From contig NC_021237.1 in assembly GCF_000397205.1 (NCBI RefSeq), forward strand, positions 6,641,001 to 6,705,000: a DNA stretch of 64,000 nucleotides, in the 5' to 3' direction. Source of the stretch: Pseudomonas protegens CHA0 (GTDB lineage: Bacteria; Pseudomonadota; Gammaproteobacteria; Pseudomonadales; Pseudomonadaceae). The position numbers and the translations under genes were made by a program. The notes below the pieces were generated by a model. It did not search any database. It saw only the letters and a program-made list of their open reading frames with translations, and was not told where the DNA came from. Of the stretch, positions 26,638 to 38,558 are shown piece after piece; position 1 is the first letter of the stretch, and each line of letters begins with the position of its first letter.

Positions 26638-27846
26638 ATGCAGCGGCTGTATCGGAAACGCATCGTGCTCGGCGTCGGCGGCGGCATTGCCGCCTACAAG
26701 AGCGCGGAGCTGGTTCGCCGACTCCTCGACCAGGGCGCCGAAGTGCGCGTGGTCATGACCCGGGGCGGCAGTGAATTCATTACCCCGCTGACCATGCAAG
26801 CGCTCTCCGGGCACCCGGTCCACCTCGACCTGCTGGACCCGGCTGCCGAAGCCGCCATGGGCCATATCGAGCTGGCCAAGTGGGCCGACCTGGTGCTGAT
26901 CGCGCCGGCCACCGCGGACCTGATTGCCCGCCTGGCCCAGGGCATTGCCGACGATCTGCTGACCACCCTGGTGCTGGCCACCGATGCCATCGTCGCCATC
27001 GCCCCGGCGATGAATCAGGCCATGTGGCGCGACCCTGCCACCCAAGCCAACACCCAACTGCTGCAAAGCCGTGGCCTGAAGGTCTTCGGCCCGGCTTCCG
27101 GCAGCCAGGCCTGTGGCGATGTCGGCCTGGGCCGCATGCTGGAGGCCAACGACCTGGCCCAGTGCGCCGCCGATTGTTTCCAGCATCTGGCGCTGACCGG
27201 CAAGCACCTGCTGATTACCGCCGGGCCGACCCAGGAAAACATCGATCCGGTGCGCTACATCACCAACCATAGCTCAGGAAAAATGGGCTTCGCCCTGGCC
27301 GAGGCCGCGGTTGAAGCCGGTGCCCGGGTGACCCTGATCACTGGGCCGGTACACCTGCCAACCCCCGATAGAGTCACGCGGATCGACGTTGTCAGCGCCC
27401 GGGACATGCTCGCGGCCTGTGAGTCGGCGATCCCATGCGACGTTTTCATCGCCTCTGCGGCGGTCGCGGACTACCGACCGGAAGTCGTCGCCCCACAAAA
27501 ATTAAAGAAAGACCCTACGAAAGGTGACGGCCTGTTGCTGCAGATGGTGCGCAACCCGGACATCCTGGCCACCATTGCCAGCCGTCCGGATCGGCCTTTC
27601 AGTGTCGGTTTCGCCGCAGAAACCGAAAACTTGCTCGACTACGCTGCACGCAAATTGAAGGACAAGAACCTCGACCTGATCGTCGCCAACGACGTTGCCA
27701 ACCCGAGCATTGGCTTCAACAGCGAGGAAAACGCCTGCAGCGTGATTGACCGGGAGTTGCACGCAACTCTCTTCGCCCAGACCAGCAAGGGCAAGATTGC
27801 CCGCCAGCTGATCTCTTTTATCGCCGAACGGCTGAACCAGGTTTAA
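26638..27846 (+). CDS. coaBC: Bifunctional phosphopantothenoylcysteine decarboxylase / phosphopantothenate-cysteine ligase
   Basis: 402 residues. The N-terminal CoaC flavoprotein domain (about 1-190) has [26 protein letters not shown] and the Cys of [13 protein letters not shown]. The C-terminal CoaB ligase domain begins [20 protein letters not shown] and includes the KLKK lysines and NDV. It makes 4'-phosphopantetheine from phosphopantothenate and cysteine for coenzyme A. The ATG at 26638 matches the family start. dut begins six bases after the stop, so the two are cotranscribed. Confidence 0.96.
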   Translation: MQRLYRKRIVLGVGGGIAAYKSAELVRRLLDQGAEVRVVMTRGGSEFITPLTMQALSGHPVHLDLLDPAAEAAMGHIELAKWADLVLIAPATADLIARLAQGIADDLLTTLVLATDAIVAIAPAMNQAMWRDPATQANTQLLQSRGLKVFGPASGSQACGDVGLGRMLEANDLAQCAADCFQHLALTGKHLLITAGPTQENIDPVRYITNHSSGKMGFALAEAAVEAGARVTLITGPVHLPTPDRVTRIDVVSARDMLAACESAIPCDVFIASAAVADYRPEVVAPQKLKKDPTKGDGLLLQMVRNPDILATIASRPDRPFSVGFAAETENLLDYAARKLKDKNLDLIVANDVANPSIGFNSEENACSVIDRELHATLFAQTSKGKIARQLISFIAERLNQV

Positions 27847-27851
27847 CTCGC

Positions 27852-28307
27852 ATGCACGCTTTACAAGCCAAGATCCTCGACCCACGCATCGGCAACGAAT
27901 TCCCTCTGCCGCAGTACGCCACGCCGGGCTCCGCCGGCCTCGACCTGCGAGCCATGCTCAAGGAAGACACCCTTCTGGAGCCAGGCCAGACGCTGCTGAT
28001 CCCTACCGGGCTGTCGGTCTACATTGGCGATCCGGGCCTGGCAGCGCTGATCCTGCCGCGCTCCGGCCTGGGCCATAAGCACGGCATCGTGCTGGGCAAC
28101 CTGGTGGGCCTGATCGACTCGGACTACCAGGGCGAACTGATGGTGTCCTGCTGGAACCGTGGCCAGACCGCCTTCAACATCGCCGTCGGCGAGCGCATCG
28201 CCCAACTGGTGCTGGTGCCTGTGGTCCAGGCGCATTTCGAAGTGGTCGAAGCCTTTGATGAAAGCCAGCGCGGCGCAGGTGGCTTCGGCCACTCCGGCAG
28301 CCACTGA
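27852..28307 (+). CDS. dut: Deoxyuridine 5'-triphosphate nucleotidohydrolase
   Basis: 151 residues, the standard trimeric dUTPase length. The five conserved motifs are present: [46 protein letters not shown] and the C-terminal GGFGHSGSH that closes over the substrate. It hydrolyses dUTP to dUMP, preventing uracil incorporation and feeding dTMP synthesis. It forms an operon with coaBC. Confidence 0.96.
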   Translation: MHALQAKILDPRIGNEFPLPQYATPGSAGLDLRAMLKEDTLLEPGQTLLIPTGLSVYIGDPGLAALILPRSGLGHKHGIVLGNLVGLIDSDYQGELMVSCWNRGQTAFNIAVGERIAQLVLVPVVQAHFEVVEAFDESQRGAGGFGHSGSH

Positions 28308-28568
28308 TCTGCCTCTCGGAGTGGGCAGCCTGCCTGCTCCGCCCCCTTGCGAGAGCAATCAAGGACCGAGGACCAGCATTTTTTTGCAGGGTGCCTGGCC
28401 CCCGCCAGGCCGGGCTGCTGACCGGTTCCGGAGGGGACGGAGCCCGTCAGATGGCACTTTCGCAGTACGAACTCTATGCTGAAAACGCCGTCATACCCTT
28501 CAGTTTGAGCCTGCCGGCCTGTCCTCTCACGGCCGTACTGCACCCCTTCAGATGGAGCACCCTCAGTG

Positions 28569-29966
28569 ATGAGCAACGCAGCTAAAGTCGCCCCGAAATT
28601 CCCCGACAGCATCTTCCGCGCCTACGACATCCGCGGCGTTGTACCGCAAACCCTGACTGCTGAAACCGCCTACTGGATCGGCCGCGCCATCGGCTCCCAG
28701 AGCCTGGCCCAGGGTGAACCGAACGTCTCCGTGGGCCGCGATGGCCGCCTGTCCGGGCCGGAACTGGTGGCGCAACTGATCCAGGGCCTGCACGACAGCG
28801 GCTGCCACGTCAGCGACGTCGGCCTGGTGCCGACCCCGGCCCTGTATTACGCGGCCAACGTACTGGCCGGCAAGTCCGGCGTAATGCTCACCGGCAGCCA
28901 CAACCCCTCGAACTACAACGGTTTCAAGATCGTCATCGCCGGCGACACCCTGGCCAATGAACAGATCCAGGCCCTGCACGAGCGCCTCAAGAGCAACAAC
29001 CTGAGCAGCGCCCAGGGCAGCGTCACCCAGGTCGACATCCTGCCGCGCTACGCCGAGGAGATCATCCGTGACGTCAAGCTGGCCCGCCGCCTGAAAGTCG
29101 TGGTGGATTGCGGCAACGGCGCCGCCGGGGTGATTGCCCCACAGTTGATCGAAGCCCTGAACTGCGAAGTGATCCCGCTGTTCTGCGAAGTGGACGGCAA
29201 CTTCCCCAACCACCACCCGGATCCGGGCAAGCCCGAGAACCTCGAGGACCTGATTGCCAAGGTCAAGGAAACCGGCGCCGACCTGGGCCTGGCCTTCGAC
29301 GGCGACGGCGATCGTGTCGGCGTGGTGACCAACACCGGCAGCATCGTCTTCCCCGACCGCCTGCTGATGCTGTTCGCCAAGGACGTGGTGGCGCGCAACC
29401 CGGATGCGGAGATCATCTTCGACGTCAAATGCACCCGACGCCTGATTCCGCTGATCAAGGAATATGGCGGTCGCCCGCTAATGTGGAAGACCGGTCACTC
29501 GTTGATCAAAAAGAAAATGAAACAGACCGGCGCTCTACTGGCCGGCGAAATGAGCGGCCATGTGTTTTTCAAGGAACGCTGGTTCGGCTTCGACGACGGC
29601 ATTTATAGCGCCGCACGGTTGCTGGAGATCCTCAGCAAGGAAAAATCCACCGCGGAAGAGTTGTTCGCCACCTTCCCGAACGATATTTCTACGCCGGAAA
29701 TCAATATCCATGTGACCGAAGAGAGCAAATTCAGCATCATTGACGCCCTGCACGACGCGCAGTGGGGTGCAGGCGCCGACCTGACCACCATTGACGGGGT
29801 GCGGGTCGACTATGCCAAGGGCTGGGGCCTGGTTCGCGCCTCCAACACCACCCCTGTGCTGGTGCTGCGCTTCGAGGCTGATGATGCAGCCGAACTGCAG
29901 CGCATCAAGGATGTGTTCCACACCCAGCTGAAACGTGTTGCACCTGATCTCCAACTACCGTTTTGA
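28569..29966 (+). CDS. algC: Phosphomannomutase/phosphoglucomutase
   Basis: 465 residues. The phosphorylated serine lies in TGSHNPSNYNG, the Mg-binding loop is DGDGDR and the sugar-binding loop GEMSGHVFF, all intact. The enzyme supplies mannose-1-P and glucose-1-P for alginate, LPS core and other exopolysaccharides. The start is ambiguous: GTG at 28566 sits at the better distance from GGAG, while ATG at 28569 is the stronger codon. A 261-bp leader separates it from dut and contains a GCCTGGC/GCCAGGC hairpin at 28393-28410. argB follows after 24 bp. Confidence 0.95.
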   Translation: MSNAAKVAPKFPDSIFRAYDIRGVVPQTLTAETAYWIGRAIGSQSLAQGEPNVSVGRDGRLSGPELVAQLIQGLHDSGCHVSDVGLVPTPALYYAANVLAGKSGVMLTGSHNPSNYNGFKIVIAGDTLANEQIQALHERLKSNNLSSAQGSVTQVDILPRYAEEIIRDVKLARRLKVVVDCGNGAAGVIAPQLIEALNCEVIPLFCEVDGNFPNHHPDPGKPENLEDLIAKVKETGADLGLAFDGDGDRVGVVTNTGSIVFPDRLLMLFAKDVVARNPDAEIIFDVKCTRRLIPLIKEYGGRPLMWKTGHSLIKKKMKQTGALLAGEMSGHVFFKERWFGFDDGIYSAARLLEILSKEKSTAEELFATFPNDISTPEINIHVTEESKFSIIDALHDAQWGAGADLTTIDGVRVDYAKGWGLVRASNTTPVLVLRFEADDAAELQRIKDVFHTQLKRVAPDLQLPF

Positions 29967-29990
29967 TTGTTTGAAGCACCGGAGCCCTGA

Positions 29991-30896
<906 letters not shown>

Positions 30897-30906
30897 GCAC
30901 CAGGCA

Positions 30907-30947
30907 CAAAAAAGCCCCCGCCCGGGATCCCGGGCGGGGGCTTTTTT
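30907..30947. terminator. Strong bidirectional terminator between argB and pyrE
   Basis: A perfect 28-base palindrome (30914-30941, core CCCGGGATCCCGGG) is flanked by an A tract and six T. It serves argB on the plus strand and could also stop pyrE transcripts. Confidence 0.93.
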
Positions 30948-30961
30948 ATCGACGCAATCTT

Positions 30962-31046
30962 TGTGGGAGCCGGCTTGCCGGCGAAGGCACTCACGCGGGC
31001 AACTCAAGGCCCAAAGGCCTCTTCGCCGGCAAGCCGGCTCCTACAG
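30962..31046. repeat. REP doublet (REPIN) next to pyrE
   Basis: GGAGCCGGCTTGCCGGCGAA (30966-30985) and its inverse TTCGCCGGCAAGCCGGCTCC (31022-31041) are perfect inverted copies about 36 bp apart. The element ends one or two bases before the pyrE stop at 31048. Confidence 0.9.
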
Positions 31047-31047
31047 G

Positions 31048-31692
31048 TCAGATTCCGTACTGCGCGCGGTAGGCTTCCACCGCTGGCAGATGCTGCTTGA
31101 GCGCCGGATCATCCGCCAGGAACTGCAGGACCTGGGTCAGGGAGACAATGCTCACCACCGGAATGCCGAAGTCACGCTCGACCTCCTGGATCGCCGACAA
31201 CTCGCCGTTGCCGCGTTCCTGACGGTTCAGGGCGATCAGCACCCCGGCCGCCTTGGCGCCGTCCTGGGACTCGATGATCTGCATCACTTCGCGGATCGCC
31301 GTACCGGCGGTGATCACGTCGTCGATGATCAGCACATCGCCGGTCAAGGGAGCCCCCACCAGGCTGCCGCCTTCGCCGTGAGCCTTGGCTTCCTTGCGGT
31401 TGAAGCACCAGGGCAGATCGCGCTGGTGATGCTCGGCAAGCGCCACCGCAGTGGCCGCCGCCAGAGGAATGCCTTTATAGGCCGGGCCAAACAGCACATC
31501 GAAGGGAATGCCGCTTTCGACGATTGCCGCGGCGTAGAAACGCCCCAGCTGGGCCAGCGCCGAACCGCTGTTGAACAGGCCGGCATTGAAGAAGTAAGGG
31601 CTGGTGCGCCCGGACTTCAGGGTGAACTCACCGAAGCGCAAAACCCCGCGATCGATGGCAAAACGAATGAAATCGCGCTGATACGCCTGCAT
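31048..31692 (-). CDS. pyrE: Orotate phosphoribosyltransferase
   Basis: 214 residues. The PRPP loop is [16 protein letters not shown] and the flexible loop [12 protein letters not shown] is present. It converts orotate plus PRPP to OMP in pyrimidine synthesis. The start [18 protein letters not shown] is typical. It is divergent from crc with 81 bp between starts, as in P. aeruginosa. Confidence 0.96.
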   Translation of the reverse strand: MQAYQRDFIRFAIDRGVLRFGEFTLKSGRTSPYFFNAGLFNSGSALAQLGRFYAAAIVESGIPFDVLFGPAYKGIPLAAATAVALAEHHQRDLPWCFNRKEAKAHGEGGSLVGAPLTGDVLIIDDVITAGTAIREVMQIIESQDGAKAAGVLIALNRQERGNGELSAIQEVERDFGIPVVSIVSLTQVLQFLADDPALKQHLPAVEAYRAQYGI

Positions 31693-31773
31693 GAAAAAAC
31701 CCCAGATACCACGGATTTAGCTAATTAGGTAGAGCTCGGGTATCATACACGCACGTGATTTTTGGGGCCATTT

Positions 31774-32553
31774 ATGCGGATCATCAGTGTGAACGTCAAT
31801 GGTATTCAGGCTGCAGTGGAGCGTGGTTTGCTCAGTTGGCTGCAGGCACAGAATGCCGACGTCATCTGCCTGCAGGACACCCGCGCCTCTGCCTTTGAAC
31901 TGGACGACCCAGCCTTCCAACTGGATGGCTACTTCCTTTATGCCTGCGATGCCGAAGTCCCTGCCCAAGGCGGTGTGGCTTTGTATTCGCGGTTGCAGCC
32001 GAAGGCGGTCATCAGCGGCCTCGGCTTCGAGACAGCCGATCGTTACGGGCGCTACCTGCAAGCCGATTTCGACAAGGTCAGCATCGCGACCTTGCTGCTT
32101 CCATCAGGGCAGAACGGCGATGAAGACTTGAACCAGAAGTTCAAGCTAATGGACGATTTCGCCCGTTATCTGGATAAACAGCGGCGCAAACGTCGCGAGT
32201 ACATTTATTGTGGCTCGCTGTACGTGGCGCAACAGAAGCTGGATATCAAGAACTGGCGCGACAGCCAGCAATCTCCGGGCTTCCTGGCACCTGAACGTGC
32301 CTGGATGGACGAGATCATTGGCAACATGGGTTATGTCGACGCATTGCGTGAAGTCAGCCGTGAAGGCGACCAGTACAGCTGGTGGCCGGACAACGAACAG
32401 GCCGAGATGCTGAACCTGGGCTGGCGTTTCGACTACCAGTTGCTGACTCCCGGCCTGCGTCGCTTTGTCCGCAGCGCTCGCCTGCCGCGCCAGCCACGCT
32501 TCTCGCAGCACGCACCGCTGATCGTGGACTATGACTGGACGCTGACCATCTAA
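31774..32553 (+). CDS. crc: Catabolite repression control protein Crc
   Basis: 259 residues, the exact length known for Pseudomonas Crc. It has the exonuclease III/AP-endonuclease-like fold (MRIISVNVNGIQAAVERGLL at the start, RFDYQLLTPGLR and HAPLIVDYDW at the end). In Pseudomonas it does not act as a nuclease; with Hfq it represses translation of mRNAs for less preferred carbon sources. The small RNAs that titrate the system are not in this window. The ATG at 31774 matches the family start. A perfect terminator follows. Confidence 0.96.
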   Translation: MRIISVNVNGIQAAVERGLLSWLQAQNADVICLQDTRASAFELDDPAFQLDGYFLYACDAEVPAQGGVALYSRLQPKAVISGLGFETADRYGRYLQADFDKVSIATLLLPSGQNGDEDLNQKFKLMDDFARYLDKQRRKRREYIYCGSLYVAQQKLDIKNWRDSQQSPGFLAPERAWMDEIIGNMGYVDALREVSREGDQYSWWPDNEQAEMLNLGWRFDYQLLTPGLRRFVRSARLPRQPRFSQHAPLIVDYDWTLTI

Positions 32554-32571
32554 GCGTCCTTTCACCGCCAC

Positions 32572-32601
32572 AAAAAAGCCGACATCGCTGTCGGCTTTTT
32601 T
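32572..32601. terminator. Bidirectional terminator between crc and the DUF4870 gene
   Basis: AAAAAAGCCGACA-TCGC-TGTCGGCTTTTTT: a seven-bp GC-rich stem with flanking A and T tracts between convergent genes. Confidence 0.93.
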
Positions 32602-32614
32602 GTGCTTGCTCGAG

Positions 32615-32983
32615 CTACTTGATCAGGCGCCAGGTGAAGGGGTAGCGATAAGGCACCCCTTCGCCAGCCTTGACTCCGCCGATGATGGTCAGCACCAGGG
32701 CTCCGATCGCCAGCAGGCCGAACATGAAGAACCCGATCACCACGATCATCAACAGGAAGCACACCGCCGACGCAATGGCGACGGTTAGCTGGAAGTTCAG
32801 TGCTTCCTTGCCCTGGGCATCGATAAAGGGATCGGTTTCGCGCTTCATCTGCCAGAGAATCAACGGTCCGATCAGTGTGCCGAAAGGAACCCAGATCCCC
32901 AGTAAGGCGGACAGGTGACAAAACATCGCCCATTGCCGGACTTCGTGGCTCGGCGTAGGCAGCGGCAGTTGTTCATCACTCAT
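32615..32983 (-). CDS. DUF4870-containing small membrane protein
   Basis: 122 residues. The N-terminal text HEVRQWAMFCHLSALLGIW starts the DUF4870 (Tic20-like) domain, with a first helix at about 22-44 and two more between about 68 and 105. The sequence FIDAQGKEALNFQLT between them is the family signature. No function is established. The ribosome site AAGGAG is good. It follows rph on the same strand after 30 bp and may be cotranscribed with it. Confidence 0.87.
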   Translation of the reverse strand: MSDEQLPLPTPSHEVRQWAMFCHLSALLGIWVPFGTLIGPLILWQMKRETDPFIDAQGKEALNFQLTVAIASAVCFLLMIVVIGFFMFGLLAIGALVLTIIGGVKAGEGVPYRYPFTWRLIK

Positions 32984-33013
32984 GGTGCTCTCCTTGCTGA
33001 AGACCTGCGCCCA

Positions 33014-33736
33014 TCAATCGGCGAGCGCGGCTTGCTGCAGTTGGAAAATCTCGTTCATGCCTTGCTGGGCCAGGGCCAGCATCGCATTCAGTTCAGCCGG
33101 CTGGAACGGCGCACCTTCGGCAGTGCCCTGCACTTCGATGAAACCACCGGTGCTGGTCATCACAACGTTGAGGTCGGTTTCGGCAGCCGAGTCCTCCAGA
33201 TAATCCAGGTCCAGGACCGGTTCGCCCTGGTACATGCCAACGGATACCGCGGCGATCATCTGCTTCAGCGGATCGCCGCCTTTCAGGCCACCGCGCTTCT
33301 TGATCACTTTCAAGGCGTCGACCAGGGCCACCATGGCGCCAGTGATCGATGCGGTACGAGTACCGCCGTCGGCCTGGATCACGTCGCAATCGACATACAG
33401 GGTGACGTCGCCCAGCTTGGACATGTCCAGTGCGGCGCGCAGCGAACGGCCGATCAGGCGCTGGATCTCCAGGGTCCGACCGCCCTGCTTGCCACGGCTG
33501 GCTTCGCGCTGGTTACGCTCGCCGGTAGCCCGCGGCAGCATGCCGTACTCGGCAGTCAGCCAACCCTGGCCCTGGCCCTTGAGGAAGCGCGGCACACCGT
33601 TCTCGACGCTGACCGTGCAGATCACTTTGGTATCACCGAACTCGACCAGTACAGATCCCTCGGCGTGTTTGGTGTAGTTGCGGGTGATGCGGATCGAGCG
33701 GAGCTGATCGGCGGCGCGACCACTTGGACGTTTCAT
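33014..33736 (-). CDS. rph: Ribonuclease PH
   Basis: 240 residues. Start [20 protein letters not shown] is canonical. RPH motifs include [37 protein letters not shown] and [16 protein letters not shown]. It is a phosphorolytic 3'-5' exoribonuclease that trims tRNA precursors and structured RNA ends. The full length argues against the frameshift seen in some laboratory E. coli strains. It is divergent from yicC. Confidence 0.96.
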   Translation of the reverse strand: MKRPSGRAADQLRSIRITRNYTKHAEGSVLVEFGDTKVICTVSVENGVPRFLKGQGQGWLTAEYGMLPRATGERNQREASRGKQGGRTLEIQRLIGRSLRAALDMSKLGDVTLYVDCDVIQADGGTRTASITGAMVALVDALKVIKKRGGLKGGDPLKQMIAAVSVGMYQGEPVLDLDYLEDSAAETDLNVVMTSTGGFIEVQGTAEGAPFQPAELNAMLALAQQGMNEIFQLQQAALAD

Positions 33737-34008
33737 AGGGGAACACCTGTACGGGGACGGAAAACTGCCGAGCATTATAAAGCCCGCAACCGCGCCAGGG
33801 CACGCCTAAAAAGGTCAAAGGAGCATTTACACCGCGGATGAGTCCTGTTGCGACGAGCTGCAATGCATTGGCAGCACCAGGGTTTGGGGGCTCCGACCGC
33901 ACTGCGCTACAATCCTGCGCCTTCGCAGCCTGTCGGCTTCAATTCATCTTTATCAGGCCCGCCCAACCCCCTCACGGTTGGTGCCGGCGCTGAATCGGAG
34001 GTACCTCC

Positions 34009-35503
<1,495 letters not shown>

Positions 35504-35521
35504 AACAGCACTTCCCAAAAC

Positions 35522-35610
35522 CGCTGCAAGCGCTTTACATTGGCACTTGCAGCGCGTTGAAGGGCTTGGTTAAAAAATCAGCGCTTCCCTTAACGCTGGT
35601 GATTTTTTAA
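35522..35610. terminator. Hairpins and probable terminator between gmk and rpoZ
   Basis: CGCTGCAAG/CTTGCAGCG (35522-35554) forms one stem. TTAAAAAATCA (35570) and TGATTTTTTAA (ending 35610) with GCG/CGC inside form a second, AT-based stem ending in a T run. The second looks like an intrinsic terminator or attenuator for yicC-gmk. Confidence 0.6.
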
Positions 35611-35671
35611 ACTGTCGAGTCCGCTCGCCCATCCGGGCAGCGCGCATATTGCATTTGCTACGAGGAAGACC

Positions 35672-35935
35672 ATGGCCCGCGTAACCGTTGAAGACTGCCT
35701 AGAACACGTGGATAACCGCTTTGAGCTGGTCATGCTCTCTACCAAGCGTGCCCGTCAACTGGCCACCGGCGGCAAAGAGCCGAAAGTAGCATGGGAAAAC
35801 GACAAACCTACCGTTGTCGCCCTGCGCGAAATCGCTGAAGGCCTGATCGACTACGCAGCCATCGCCGAAGCCGAAATCGTTGAAGATGAGCCGCTTTTCG
35901 CTGCTTTCGAGGACGAGTCCAACGAGGCCGTCTGA
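35672..35935 (+). CDS. rpoZ: RNA polymerase omega subunit
   Basis: 87 residues starting [19 protein letters not shown], with [20 protein letters not shown] in the conserved core that binds beta'. It assists polymerase assembly and in many bacteria forms part of a ppGpp site. The ribosome site is GAGGAAG. It leads the rpoZ-spoT-ridA group. Confidence 0.97.
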   Translation: MARVTVEDCLEHVDNRFELVMLSTKRARQLATGGKEPKVAWENDKPTVVALREIAEGLIDYAAIAEAEIVEDEPLFAAFEDESNEAV

Positions 35936-35992
35936 GCCTATGCCTGGTCGACGTAGCACGGCGCGGGATCACAGCTTACGGCAGGAGACATC

Positions 35993-38098
35993 ATGCCGAG
36001 CATAGACGCCCTCGCCGATCGCTTATCGACCTATCTCGGCACGGACCAGGTCAATCTGGTCCGCCGAGCGTATTTCTACGCCGAACAAGCCCATGACGGT
36101 CAACGCCGTCGCAGCGGCGAGGCGTACGTCACGCACCCACTCGCGGTAGCGAACATTCTTGCCGACATGCACATGGACCATCAGAGCCTGATGGCCGCGA
36201 TGCTGCATGACGTCATCGAAGACACCGGCATCGCCAAGGAAGCGCTCAGCGCGCAGTTCGGCGAAACCGTGGCCGAATTGGTGGATGGGGTCAGCAAACT
36301 GACCCAGATGAACTTCGAAACCAAGGCCGAAGCCCAAGCGGAAAACTTCCAGAAGATGGCCATGGCCATGGCCCGCGACATTCGCGTGATCCTGGTCAAG
36401 CTGGCCGACCGCCTGCACAACATGCGCACCCTGGAAGTACTTTCCGGCGAAAAGCGTCGGCGGATCGCCAAGGAAACCCTGGAGATCTACGCCCCCATCG
36501 CCAACCGCCTGGGCATGCACGCCATCCGCATCGAATTCGAAGACCTGGGCTTCAAGGCGATGCACCCGATGCGTTCCGCGCGGATCTACCAGGCGGTCAA
36601 GCGCGCCCGGGGCAACCGCAAGGAAATCGTCAACAAGATCGAGGAATCCCTCAGCCACTGCCTGGCCATCGACGGCATCCAGGGCGAGGTCAGCGGTCGC
36701 CAGAAGCACCTGTACGGCATCTACAAGAAGATGCGCGGCAAGCGTCGAGCCTTCAACGAGATCATGGACGTTTATGCGTTCCGCATCATCGTCGACAAGG
36801 TAGACACCTGCTATCGCGTACTCGGCGCTGTACATAATTTGTACAAGCCGCTACCGGGACGCTTCAAGGACTACATCGCCATTCCCAAGGCCAACGGCTA
36901 TCAGTCGCTGCATACCACGCTGTTCGGCATGCACGGAGTACCGATCGAGATCCAGATTCGTACCCGGGAAATGGAAGAAATGGCCAATAACGGCATCGCC
37001 GCCCACTGGCTGTACAAATCCAGTGGCGACGAACAACCCAAAGGCACTCACGCCCGCGCCCGCCAATGGGTCAAGGGCGTGCTGGAAATGCAGCAACGCG
37101 CCGGCAACTCCCTGGAATTCATCGAGAGCGTGAAGATCGACCTGTTCCCGGACGAAGTCTACGTGTTCACGCCCAAAGGCCGGATCATGGAGCTGCCCAA
37201 AGGCTCCACCGCGGTGGACTTCGCCTACGCGGTTCACACCGACGTCGGCAACAGCTGCATCGCCTGCCGGATCAATCGTCGCCTGGCGCCGCTGTCCGAA
37301 CCCCTGCAAAGCGGTTCCACAGTGGAAATCGTCAGCGCCCCGGGCGCGCGCCCGAACCCGGCCTGGCTGAATTTCGTGGTCACCGGCAAGGCCCGCACTC
37401 ATATCCGCCATGCTCTCAAGCTGCAGCGCCGCTCCGAGTCCATCAGCCTCGGCGAACGCTTGCTGAACAAGGTGCTCAACGGCTTCGACAGCTCCCTGGA
37501 AAAGGTCCCGGCCGAACGCATTCAGGCGATTCTCCAGGAATACCGCCTGGAACTGATCGAAGACCTGCTGGAAGACATCGGCCTGGGCAACCGCATGGCC
37601 TACGTTGTGGCGCGCCGCCTGCTGGGCGAAGGCGAACAGCTGCCAAGCCCGGAAGGCCCGCTGGCAATCCGCGGCACCGAAGGCCTGGTGCTGAGCTACG
37701 CCAAGTGCTGCACGCCGATCCCGGGCGATCCGATCGTCGGCCACCTGTCCGCCGGCAAGGGGATGGTGGTGCACCTGGACAACTGCCGCAATATCAGCGA
37801 AATCCGCCATAACCCGGAAAAGTGCATCCAGCTCTCCTGGGCCAAGGATGTCACCGGCGAATTCAATGTCGAACTGCGCGTCGAACTGGAACACCAACGC
37901 GGCCTGATCGCGCTGCTGGCCAGCAGCGTCAACGCCGCCGACGGCAACATCGAGAAAATCAGCATGGACGAACGCGATGGTCGCATCAGCGTGGTCCAAC
38001 TGGTGGTCAGCGTGCACGACCGCGTACACCTGGCCCGCGTGATCAAGAAACTGCGCGCCCTGACCGGGGTCATCCGCATCACCCGCATGCGTGCGTAG
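35993..38098 (+). CDS. spoT: Bifunctional (p)ppGpp synthetase/hydrolase
   Basis: 701 residues, essentially the E. coli SpoT length. An N-terminal HD hydrolase domain (YVTHPLAVANILADMHMDH; HDVIEDT) is followed by the synthetase domain (RIIVDKVDTCYRVLGAVHNL; KDYIAIPKANGYQSLHTT), a TGS domain (VFTPKGRIMELPKGSTAVDF) and a C-terminal ACT domain. The intact HD motif shows that hydrolysis is retained, separating it from RelA. It balances the stringent alarmone. AGGAGA precedes the ATG. Confidence 0.96.
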   Translation: MPSIDALADRLSTYLGTDQVNLVRRAYFYAEQAHDGQRRRSGEAYVTHPLAVANILADMHMDHQSLMAAMLHDVIEDTGIAKEALSAQFGETVAELVDGVSKLTQMNFETKAEAQAENFQKMAMAMARDIRVILVKLADRLHNMRTLEVLSGEKRRRIAKETLEIYAPIANRLGMHAIRIEFEDLGFKAMHPMRSARIYQAVKRARGNRKEIVNKIEESLSHCLAIDGIQGEVSGRQKHLYGIYKKMRGKRRAFNEIMDVYAFRIIVDKVDTCYRVLGAVHNLYKPLPGRFKDYIAIPKANGYQSLHTTLFGMHGVPIEIQIRTREMEEMANNGIAAHWLYKSSGDEQPKGTHARARQWVKGVLEMQQRAGNSLEFIESVKIDLFPDEVYVFTPKGRIMELPKGSTAVDFAYAVHTDVGNSCIACRINRRLAPLSEPLQSGSTVEIVSAPGARPNPAWLNFVVTGKARTHIRHALKLQRRSESISLGERLLNKVLNGFDSSLEKVPAERIQAILQEYRLELIEDLLEDIGLGNRMAYVVARRLLGEGEQLPSPEGPLAIRGTEGLVLSYAKCCTPIPGDPIVGHLSAGKGMVVHLDNCRNISEIRHNPEKCIQLSWAKDVTGEFNVELRVELEHQRGLIALLASSVNAADGNIEKISMDERDGRISVVQLVVSVHDRVHLARVIKKLRALTGVIRITRMRA

Positions 38099-38122
38099 CC
38101 CGTCCATTACAAGGAGTCATTC

Positions 38123-38503
38123 ATGACCAAGACTGTTATCACCAGCGACAAGGCACCTGCTGCCATCGGCACCTACTCCCAGGCGATCAAGGCTGGCAAC
38201 ACCGTCTACATGTCCGGCCAGATCCCTCTGGACCCCAAGACCATGGAGCTGGTGGAAGGCTTCGAAGCCCAGACCGTCCAGGTGTTCGAAAACCTCAAGT
38301 CGGTAGCCGAGGCCGCTGGCGGTTCGTTCAAGGACATCGTCAAGCTGAACATCTTCCTCACCGACCTGAGCCACTTCGCCAAGGTCAACGAGATCATGGG
38401 CAAGTATTTCCAACAGCCTTACCCAGCCCGCGCCGCCATTGGCGTGGCCGCCCTGCCAAAGGGTGCACAGGTTGAAATGGATGCCATTCTGGTCATCGAG
38501 TAA
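38123..38503 (+). CDS. ridA: RidA-family reactive imine deaminase
   Basis: 126 residues. The conserved text [28 protein letters not shown] is present in pieces and the catalytic arginine is in [18 protein letters not shown]. It hydrolyses 2-aminoacrylate and related imines, protecting PLP enzymes. It lies 24 bp after spoT, the conserved gammaproteobacterial context of canonical RidA. It is the second RidA of the window; the copy in the dad operon is more divergent. Confidence 0.94.
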   Translation: MTKTVITSDKAPAAIGTYSQAIKAGNTVYMSGQIPLDPKTMELVEGFEAQTVQVFENLKSVAEAAGGSFKDIVKLNIFLTDLSHFAKVNEIMGKYFQQPYPARAAIGVAALPKGAQVEMDAILVIE

Positions 38504-38510
38504 CACCCGC

Positions 38511-38540
38511 GGCGCAGCCCTCAAGGCTGCGCCGTTTTCG
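38511..38540 (+). terminator. Terminator after ridA
   Basis: GGCGCAGCC-CTCAA-GGCTGCGCC is a nine-bp perfect stem followed by GTTTTCG, directly after the ridA stop. Confidence 0.8.
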
Positions 38541-38558
38541 TTCTGAAAGGATTTCGTC

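Noticed and set aside
28308..28568. Possible extension of algC or a small gene in the dut-algC gap
   Set aside because: No coding frame with a ribosome site; AlgR-type boxes that I know from P. aeruginosa are not visible. Only a short GC hairpin is present.
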